Positions 58,269 to 64,000 of a stretch of 64,000 bases of DNA are shown piece after piece. The DNA is from Streptomyces sp. ISL-10 (lineage in GTDB: Bacteria > Actinomycetota > Actinomycetes > Streptomycetales > Streptomycetaceae). Location of the stretch: positions 211,322 through 275,321 of the forward strand of contig NZ_JAGGOJ010000017.1 in NCBI RefSeq assembly GCF_018614575.1, in the 5' to 3' direction. The notes under the pieces were generated by a model. It was not told where the DNA came from, did not search any database, and saw nothing but the letters and a program-made list of their open reading frames with translations. Both the position numbers and the translations under genes were made by a program. Each line of letters opens with the position of its first letter. Position 1 is the first letter of the stretch.

Positions 58269-59333
58269 TCATGGAGTGGTGTTGCCGCCTCGGCCGAGAT
58301 ACTTCAGGAACTGTCGCTGGTCGTCCAGGAATCCGTCCGCGAAGAGCGAGCGCGGGGAGAAGAGCGCGGTGAGCGTAATCTTGGGGTCCGAGCGTTCGAC
58401 GGACTGCTTGAGCAGTGAATGGGTCGCGTCCGGGTACCGCTTGGCTTCCAATGCACCGCCCGCGTCCAGCACCTTGCGGTAGACGCGCTCCGTGTCGGCG
58501 GTGTCCACGTTGATGTCATGGCCCGCGAGAGTCAGCAGCACCGGCACCCCGCGCAGGGCACGGAGGTCCTGCGTGGCGTCCGCGGTGTAGTTCTTGGAGA
58601 TGAAGCCCCAGCGGCCGGCCGTCATGCCGTCCGTGTCGCCGCGCATGGCCTCGACGTACTCCTCGAAGGTCGCGTGGCGTGCCAGCAGCCGGCGGGTGGT
58701 GTCGCTCTTGGCGATCTCGGCCTTGGTGCGGGCCGGCGACGCGCCGTCGGCCCGCAGCTCGGCGAGGAGGTTGTAGCGGCCCTGCTGGAGCCAGTTGATC
58801 GCGGGCGAGACGGCGATGACGAAGCTCACCGGCGTCTTGGCGGCGACCTTCGGCAGGACCCAGCCCGCCTGGCTGGCGCCCCAGAGCCCGATCCGGTCGC
58901 CGTCGATATCCGGACGGGCGCGCGCCCAGGCGATGGCGGCGGATGCCTCGTCGGCCCGGTCGTCCATGGACTGGTCGAGCCAGTCGCCGGGTGCGCCGGC
59001 GACCCCGGGCTTGTCCCAGGACAGGGAGGCGTACCCCGCCTTGGCGTTCGCTTCCCACAGGGGCTTGTAGCCGTCGTCGTGAGTGGCGTCGATGGGGCCG
59101 TCGCCGTGGACGTACACGACCAGGCCGTGGCGCTTTCGGCCGTCCTCGGGGGTGGCCAGTACGCCGTTGAGGGTGTGGCCGCCGTGGCGGATCGAGACCC
59201 GCTGCTCGTGCATGTCGTAGGAGTGCTGCCACAGCACCACACCGACGAGCCCGGCGGCCACGACCAAGGACGTGACGAGTGACCACACGGCGATGCGGAG
59301 CCCGCGCCGTCGGGGCTGGATCTTTGGACACAT
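58269..59333 (-). CDS. membrane-anchored or secreted alpha/beta hydrolase
   Basis: A 354-residue product starting MCPKIQPRRRGLRIAVWSLV, with one hydrophobic segment (about residues 10-33) that can be a signal anchor. The catalytic domain has YVHGDGPIDAT, SWDKPGVAGAPGDWL, the nucleophile elbow GLWGASQAGW with Ser, a late Asp in LTLAGHDINVDTADTE and His in DATHSLLKQ. It should hydrolyse an ester or peptide outside the cytoplasm. I prefer 59333 to a GTG at 59369 that lacks a ribosome site. It is divergent from the acetyltransferase, with an inverted repeat between. Confidence 0.85.
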   Translation of the reverse strand: MCPKIQPRRRGLRIAVWSLVTSLVVAAGLVGVVLWQHSYDMHEQRVSIRHGGHTLNGVLATPEDGRKRHGLVVYVHGDGPIDATHDDGYKPLWEANAKAGYASLSWDKPGVAGAPGDWLDQSMDDRADEASAAIAWARARPDIDGDRIGLWGASQAGWVLPKVAAKTPVSFVIAVSPAINWLQQGRYNLLAELRADGASPARTKAEIAKSDTTRRLLARHATFEEYVEAMRGDTDGMTAGRWGFISKNYTADATQDLRALRGVPVLLTLAGHDINVDTADTERVYRKVLDAGGALEAKRYPDATHSLLKQSVERSDPKITLTALFSPRSLFADGFLDDQRQFLKYLGRGGNTTP

Positions 59334-59372
59334 GGGATCTGACCGCCTCTGCTCGGGTTCACGCTCCACTTG

Positions 59373-59414
59373 AAACTATCATTGCTGGAACGGTCGTCGC
59401 GAGAGTGATAGTTT
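59373..59414. promoter_or_regulatory. inverted repeat in a divergent promoter region
   Basis: AAACTATCA (59373-59381) and TGATAGTTT (59406-59414) are perfect 9-bp arms 24 bases apart, AT-rich in a GC-rich setting, between the hydrolase and the acetyltransferase-PaaX unit. It is placed where a regulator could control both directions. Confidence 0.65.
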
Positions 59415-59447
59415 TGAGCGAAGGTTGCAGCGAGAAGGGGGCACGGC

Positions 59448-60092
59448 ATGGGACTGGACCCGACTGATACCGGCACGGGACCGGTGACGGTCCGGCGGGG
59501 CGTTCCGGCCGGCGCCGAGCGGCAGGCGGCCGAGCTGTACTGGGGTGCCTTCGGCCGTAAACTCGGCCCCGCCCTGAACCCGCCGGACAAGGCGGTGCCC
59601 TTCATCGCCGCCCACCTGAACGCCGATCGCGCGGTCTGCGCGCTCCTCGACGGACAACTCGTCGGCCTCGCCGGCTACCAGCTCGGCGGCCGGGCCCTCA
59701 CCGGCGGATCGGCGGCTGCCGTGCTGCGCACGTACGGACACCTGAGAGGACTGCACCGACTCCTGATCCTCGCCCTGTTCGAACGCCACCCGGCCCCCGG
59801 GCAACTCGTCATGGACGGCATCGCCGTGGACGCGGGCCTACGCGGCCGCGGCGTCGGGAGTCTGCTCATCGAGGAAGTGGCCGCCGTCGCGGCGGAGCAG
59901 GACTGCCGGGAGATCAGACTGGACGTGATCGACACCAATCCGCGCGCCAGAGCCCTCTACGAGCGGCGCGGCTTCACGGCCGTACGGACCGAGCACACGC
60001 CTTACCTGCGCAGACTGCTGGGATTCGGCGCGGTGACCACCATGCACCGCCCCGTCGAGGCGAAGGGGCCGAGAGGACTGCGCACGCCATGA
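59448..60092 (+). CDS. GNAT-family acetyltransferase
   Basis: The 214-residue product has the GNAT fold: acetyl-CoA binding motif GLRGRGVGSLLIEEVAAVAA near residues 127-146, preceded by LVMDGIAVD and followed by EIRLDVIDTNPRARALYERR then GFTAV. The substrate is unknown. Its stop overlaps the start of the PaaX-family gene (ATGA), so the two are coupled. Confidence 0.88.
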   Translation: MGLDPTDTGTGPVTVRRGVPAGAERQAAELYWGAFGRKLGPALNPPDKAVPFIAAHLNADRAVCALLDGQLVGLAGYQLGGRALTGGSAAAVLRTYGHLRGLHRLLILALFERHPAPGQLVMDGIAVDAGLRGRGVGSLLIEEVAAVAAEQDCREIRLDVIDTNPRARALYERRGFTAVRTEHTPYLRRLLGFGAVTTMHRPVEAKGPRGLRTP

Positions 60093-60964
60093 GCGACCAC
60101 ATCGAGATCCCCACCCGCATGCTCGTCCACGCACTGATCCGCGAGGACGGCACGGTCAGCGCGGACGAGCTCTACACCGTCGCCGCGACCCTCGGCATGA
60201 GCGACCAGCAGGTACGGCTGTGCGTCAAACGCCTCGTGGCCGAGAGCCGGTTCACCCACGAAGGCCGCGGCCGCAAAGCACTGCTGCACGCAACCGAAGC
60301 CACCACACACGCCCTGGCCCCCAACGAGGACTTCCTGCGGCACGCATTCCGCCAGGACGCCGGGCTCGCCCCCTGGGACGGCGTCTGGCACCTGGCCGCC
60401 TTCGCCGTGCCCGAATCGGCACGCACGGCCCGCGGCGCCCTGCGCGAGACGCTCGTCCACCTCGGGGGCGCGCCGCTCCAGGGCGGACTGTACGTCTGCG
60501 CCAACACCTGGGAACCGTACGTCGAAGACGCGGCCCACCGCCTCGGCGCCCACGGCGCGCTCACCCTCCTCACCACGACGGACCTGCGCAGGGGCGACAT
60601 CCAAGAGCCTGCCGAACTCGCCCGCCACCTGTGGCCCCTGCAGGGGATCGCCGACCGCTACCACCGCCTCAGCCGCATCGCCCAGCCCCGCCTCGACCGG
60701 CTCACCGGCCCTGCCGGACTCTCCCCCTCCGCGCTCCTCACCATCGCGGTCGAGCTGGCCGCCGAACTCACCCGCGCCATGGAGCCCGACCCGCTGCTGC
60801 CGCCTCAGCTCCTGCCCCAGCCCTGGCCCGGCACCCAGGCCCGGGAGCTCATCGCCGGGTGCTGGGCAGCCCTGCACGAACGCGACCATGGCGAAGCCCG
60901 CCCGGCCCTCTTCCGCCTCTACGCCGACATCACCCGCGAAGCAGCGGACCGGGCCACGCGCTGA
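60089..60964 (+). CDS. PaaX-family transcriptional regulator
   Basis: A 291-residue regulator with an N-terminal winged helix (MLVHALIREDGTVSADELYT VAATLGMSDQQVRLCVKRLV) and the PaaX C-terminal parts (WHLAAFAVPESARTARGALR, GGAPLQGGLYVCANTWEPYV). PaaX itself represses phenylacetate genes on sensing phenylacetyl-CoA; no such pathway is in this window, so the ligand here is unknown. It could act at the inverted repeat upstream of its operon. Confidence 0.88.
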   Translation: MSDHIEIPTRMLVHALIREDGTVSADELYTVAATLGMSDQQVRLCVKRLVAESRFTHEGRGRKALLHATEATTHALAPNEDFLRHAFRQDAGLAPWDGVWHLAAFAVPESARTARGALRETLVHLGGAPLQGGLYVCANTWEPYVEDAAHRLGAHGALTLLTTTDLRRGDIQEPAELARHLWPLQGIADRYHRLSRIAQPRLDRLTGPAGLSPSALLTIAVELAAELTRAMEPDPLLPPQLLPQPWPGTQARELIAGCWAALHERDHGEARPALFRLYADITREAADRATR

Positions 60965-61296
60965 AAACGGATCAGACGGCGCAGGTCATGCCGGGGGAAG
61001 GCGCCGAGAGAGCCTTGCTGTCCAGGGCGTGTTCGGCATGCCGGTCATGATCCGGCAGCCATCGGGGGCGGCACCGGTGCACCGTGACGAACGCCGGCAG
61101 TTCGAGGCGAGCGCCCATGCGCGTGCACCCTGGCGCGCGGACCCGCCTCCTGGACACCTACCAGGCGCGGCCGGCGCGGACCGGGGGCCGGGGCCGGGGC
61201 CGGGGGCTCAACGCGGAACACTGCCGGGCCGCCTCACGCACTCGCATCGGGCATGACTGCTGCCGCATTTAATCGAACAGGCGTATGATTCTGGTC
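60965..61296. other. spacer with a GGGGCC tract
   Basis: No gene seen. It contains a G-rich tract at 61183-61206 made of about three GGGGCC units, able to form a G-quadruplex on plus. At the right end TATGAT (61284-61289) is a good -10, about 8 bases before the ATG at 61297. Confidence 0.5.
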
Positions 61297-61668
61297 ATGG
61301 CCGGAACCGACTTCCCCGACGACCTGCGCGCTGCGCAGATCCGCCTTCACCAGGCGACTTCCGAGCTGGCCGCCCTCTGCCGCACCCTGCCGTGGAGCGT
61401 GGAACCCATGGCCGGCTGGCCCGGCACCGAGCACCCGCACACCGGCGAGGTCACCGGTGGCCGGGAGAGCAGCCCCGGCTGGAGCAACGAGCAGAAGCAG
61501 GCGGTGAAGCGGCTGCGGATGGAGTGCACCGACCTGTCCGTCCGGATCGCCTCGCATCCGTACTGGCAGACGCTGGACGGCGAGGAGCGGGTGAAGGCCC
61601 GCAGCGTGCTCAGGGCCGAGACGCGGCCGTCGGCGGTGCCGACGGTCGACGTCGACACCGCCGCCTGA
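61297..61668 (+). CDS. hypothetical streptomycete protein
   Basis: A 123-residue protein (MAGTDFPDDLRAAQIRLHQA) with a predicted helical start, a Trp/Pro-rich loop (LPWSVEPMAGWPGTEHPHTG) and a second helical part (NEQKQAVKRLRMECTDLSVR). I do not recognise a function. The ATG at 61297 follows the -10-like TATGAT by about 8 bases, so the message may be leaderless; an ATG at 61285 is the alternative but lies in that hexamer. It is 22 bp before the next gene. Confidence 0.7.
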   Translation: MAGTDFPDDLRAAQIRLHQATSELAALCRTLPWSVEPMAGWPGTEHPHTGEVTGGRESSPGWSNEQKQAVKRLRMECTDLSVRIASHPYWQTLDGEERVKARSVLRAETRPSAVPTVDVDTAA

Positions 61669-61690
61669 CCGCACGTCTGCTGGTACGGCT

Positions 61691-62026
61691 ATGTCGGATC
61701 TGCCGCCTGATCTGCCCCGGCTACGCACCCTGGAGACGTGGCTCGTCATGACCCTCCAGCGGGTGCGAGAGCGGATCAACGCGGTCGAGCAGCGGGAGGC
61801 CGAGCGGCAGCGCGGTGCCGCTCACCGGCCGACGCAACCGGACTGGGTTCTGGAGATGGGCATCGGCCGCGATCATCTGCCCGTATACGTGCACGTCGGC
61901 GGCTGCCACATGACAGGCGGGCGCAGCGCAGGCGTGCCGCGGCAGACGGCGGTGCGGGCGCTTGCCGAGGGTGTCGAGGCATGCCCGCACTGCCGGCCGG
62001 ACACGGAACTCGGGGTGCTGGACTAG
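61691..62026 (+). CDS. DUF6233-like streptomycete protein
   Basis: A 111-residue protein with an N-terminal helix (LRTLETWLVMTLQRVRERIN AVEQREAERQR) and a compact C-terminal half: DWVLEMGIGRDHLPVYVHVG, GGCHMTGGRSAG and the end VEACPHCRPDTELGVLD. The Cys/His pattern (GCHM, CPHC) may bind metal. It resembles a family confined to streptomycetes, DUF6233 as I recall it; function unknown. Its last four bases overlap the convergent Ku gene. Confidence 0.75.
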   Translation: MSDLPPDLPRLRTLETWLVMTLQRVRERINAVEQREAERQRGAAHRPTQPDWVLEMGIGRDHLPVYVHVGGCHMTGGRSAGVPRQTAVRALAEGVEACPHCRPDTELGVLD

Positions 62027-62964
62027 GAGGCAGACTTCCGTCGGCTGCTCGTCTTCTTGGCCGCGGTCTTCTTCGCGGCCGTCTTCTCCGCGGCCGTCTT
62101 CTTCGCGGGGGCCTTCTTCGCGGGGGCCTTCTTCGTCTTCTTCGCCGCCTTCTTCTCGGACATGTCGTGCACCGTGGCGTCCTCGCCCCTCGACTCACGT
62201 GCCGCCTCCACGCTCGCGTTCAGGGCGGCCATCAGGTCGACGACCTGCCCGCCCGGCTCCGGAGCCTCCTCGGGCTGCGGCGGCTTCTTCCCCTCCGCCT
62301 TCGCGGAGATGACGTCTTCGAGGGCCTGGCGGTAGTGGTCGGTGTAGGCGGGCATGTGGTCCTCGGACATCGCGTCCATGAGCCTCATCGCCTCGTCGAC
62401 CTCCGAGTCACCCAGTTCGACGGGCGGCGGGGCGACCTCGCCGGAGTCCCGGATCTCGTCGGGCCAGTGCATGGAGTGCAGAACGAGCGCGTCGTCTTTG
62501 ACCCGCAGGAGCCCGAGCCGCTCGCGGCCGCGGAGCGCGAACTTCGCGACGGCCACCTTGGAGCTGCGCTGGAGGGCCTGGCGCAGGAGCTTGTAGGGCT
62601 TGGCCGCGACTTGCCCGTCGCCGGCCAGGTAGTAGCTGTCGCCGATCCGCACGGCATCGATCGATTCGGCGGGCACGAACGCCACGATTTCGATCGCCTT
62701 CGCGGTCGGCAGCGGCATCTCCTCGAGGTCCTCGTCCCGCACGGGCACGAGAGTGTCCTTGGAGACCTCGTAACCGCGGATGATCTCGTCGTCGGACAGC
62801 TGCTTGCCGTCCAGCTCGCAGATCTTCCGGTAGCGGATCCGGCCGCCGTCTTCCAGGTGGATCTGCCGGAAGGAGATGTTGTGGCTCTCGGTGGCGGGCA
62901 CGACCTTGATCGGGATCGTGACCAGCCCGAAGCTGATCGCGCCGGTCCAGATGGGACGGGGCAT
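62023..62964 (-). CDS. ku: DNA end-binding protein Ku
   Basis: Bacterial Ku rings onto DNA double-strand ends and recruits LigD for non-homologous end joining. The ATG at 62964 (MPRPIWTGAISFGLVTIPIK) gives 313 residues, the family start. The core runs to about residue 255 (DGKQLSDDEIIRGYEVSKDT, KPYKLLRQALQRSSKVAVAK). The tail after about 270 is a Lys/Ala/Thr low-complexity repeat (KKAPAKKTAAEKTAAKKTA), as in streptomycete Ku, and probably touches DNA. No ligD is in the window. Confidence 0.95.
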   Translation of the reverse strand: MPRPIWTGAISFGLVTIPIKVVPATESHNISFRQIHLEDGGRIRYRKICELDGKQLSDDEIIRGYEVSKDTLVPVRDEDLEEMPLPTAKAIEIVAFVPAESIDAVRIGDSYYLAGDGQVAAKPYKLLRQALQRSSKVAVAKFALRGRERLGLLRVKDDALVLHSMHWPDEIRDSGEVAPPPVELGDSEVDEAMRLMDAMSEDHMPAYTDHYRQALEDVISAKAEGKKPPQPEEAPEPGGQVVDLMAALNASVEAARESRGEDATVHDMSEKKAAKKTKKAPAKKAPAKKTAAEKTAAKKTAAKKTSSRRKSAS

Positions 62965-63659
62965 GACGAGACCTCCACGATGAGCCCCGAGCATGGCCAG
63001 CCTACGGTGATCGGCAGCGCGAGGCAGACCATCTCTGGTTCAACAGCCATCGGTCGGCGGGCAGTCGGGACACCGGTGCTCAGCGCTGCCCGGCCTGTTC
63101 TTGCTGGTCAGAGACCTATCCAAACAGCGCTGGCAGCAGCGCCAGACTTATCCACACCGATGAGAACCGCGGGCATCTCTCCGGCCGGAGGGGTGCCCGC
63201 CCCCACAGAAGGCCCCTGGACCGGCCGAGCACGAGCGGTTTACTACCTCGACCATGCCGCGGACTTCGTCTCAGCGGCCTGGCCGGGAGAACATGCTGCC
63301 GCTCGATTCTTCGTCTCGACGGGCCGAACGTGCTCATCCTCGCCGAGCGGGCGGTGACGGAGGACGAGGATGAGCAGCTCGGCAGGGACCTGCGGCTGCT
63401 GCTGGACTCCCCGCTCCCGGCTACGGTCATCCACGCCGTGCGGGCTGGCCGCCGTACGCAGATGCTTCGACCCGGTCGAGGACGGCACAGCATGCGGGCG
63501 TGGCCGCGCCGAGTATCGGACGTACGCCCACCGCCGAGGCCGGAGCCGGCCGGAGCCGGCCGGGTCCGGCGACGGCAGCCCAGGTCGGTGACGCGCCCGC
63601 TTTCGCGGATGTGATGACACGTCTGCGAGTTCCCCTCCGCCGTGGACCGCCCCGGACCA
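62965..63659. other. region upstream of ku, no clear gene
   Basis: About 700 bases with only fragments. A plus-strand frame with good codon use reads LDGPNVLILAERAVTEDEDE then QLGRDLRLLLDSPLPATVIH around 63315-63440, and another just before reads YYLDHAADFVSAAWPGEHAA (63241-63300), so a shifted or broken gene is possible. I do not recognise it. The ku promoter must lie near 62970-63050. Confidence 0.4.
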
Positions 63660-63964
63660 ACCGGATCTGGTCCCGGCCGACAAGGCGTACCCGTCCCGCG
63701 CCATCCGCGAGCACCTGCGCAAGCGCGGTGTCCGGGCGTGGTGATAGCCGTTCCGGCGGATCAGCGGGCCACCGGCTGCGTCGGGGCAGCCGGTGGCGGC
63801 AGGCCACCTGCCTTCCGCCGCGAGGCCCACAGCGCAACACCGTCGAGCGGTGCATCAACCGCCTCAAGCCGTGGCGCGGCATCGCCACCCGATGGGAGAA
63901 GACCGCGGACCTCTACCTGGCGGACTCCACGTCGTCGGGCATCTCCCTCTGGTCAAACCGGTGA
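63660..63964 (+). pseudogene. broken IS5-family transposase, C-terminal fragment
   Basis: Parts of a DDE transposase appear in three frames in order: LVPADKAYPSRAIREHLRKR then GVRAW and a stop near 63713; IAVPADQ and GGRPPAFRREAH; then RNTVERCINRLKPWRGIATR WEKTADLYL, and finally AGLHVVGHLPLV in a third frame. DKAY carries the second Asp and ERCINRLK the catalytic Glu of the IS5-type active site. The N-terminal half is absent and several frameshifts have occurred. No terminal inverted repeats are seen in the window. Confidence 0.75.
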
Positions 63965-64000
63965 TCCAAACGAAGCCGGCTAGTGTCCTGCGCCAGTAGT

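Noticed and set aside
60089..60964. Phenylacetate degradation cluster around the PaaX-family gene
   Set aside because: No paa catabolic gene is nearby; only an acetyltransferase and a hydrolase, so I do not assign this pathway.
62023..64000. Complete end-joining module (Ku plus LigD)
   Set aside because: Only ku is present; no ligase, polymerase or nuclease domain is seen in the rest of the window.

Overview
The window is actinobacterial and almost certainly from Streptomyces or a very close relative. GC content is very high, coding frames are strongly biased to G/C at third positions, GTG/TTG starts are common, and the ribosomal, transcription and translation proteins are of the Streptomyces type. 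Nearly all the housekeeping genes lie on the minus strand, so the operons read from right to left.

Layout: (1) 1-7.9 kb: a partial secreted-type protein on the plus strand, then on minus secY-adk-map-infA-rpmJ-rpsM-rpsK-rpoA-rplQ-truA. (2) 7.94-9.35 kb: an unusual 1.4 kb insert between rplO and secY holding a decayed secreted-protein gene, a long hairpin and a doubtful ORF. (3) 9.4-19.1 kb: the S10/spc operons rpsJ to rplO, with a near-consensus promoter and a long leader. (4) 20.0-28.6 kb: an accessory segment between the S10 and str operons. It holds a two-gene RNA repair cassette (an RNA ligase-kinase fusion plus a 929-residue protein with RNA-end recognition, EEP nuclease, 2H phosphoesterase and nucleotidyltransferase parts), a PIG-L deacetylase lipoprotein, and a GlxA-type regulator with an isochorismatase-like hydrolase. 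(5) 28.7-33.4 kb: the str operon rpsL-rpsG-fusA-tuf. (6) 33.6-46.8 kb: rpoB-rpoC, rplJ-rplL, a lipoprotein, rplK-rplA, and tRNA-Trp-secE-nusG. (7) 47-64 kb: mostly lineage-specific genes (aspartate aminotransferase, adenosine deaminase, a decayed NAD(P)-binding gene, murB, a TetR/MFS efflux pair with twin operators, a two-subunit hydratase pair, rpmG with tRNA-Met and tRNA-Thr, an amidohydrolase, an epimerase-like protein, a GyrI-like protein, a hydrolase divergent from an acetyltransferase/PaaX pair, two small streptomycete proteins, Ku, and a broken IS5-type transposase).

How it works together: most of the window builds the ribosome, RNA polymerase core and Sec channel. Strong terminator hairpins separate transcription units. 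The leaders of rpsJ and rpsL share an almost identical hairpin, which suggests common control of the S10 and str operons. The most interesting accessory system is the RNA ligase/kinase plus multidomain end-processing pair. By domain content it can recognise, trim, re-phosphorylate, extend and seal broken RNA, and it sits between the two main translation operons.
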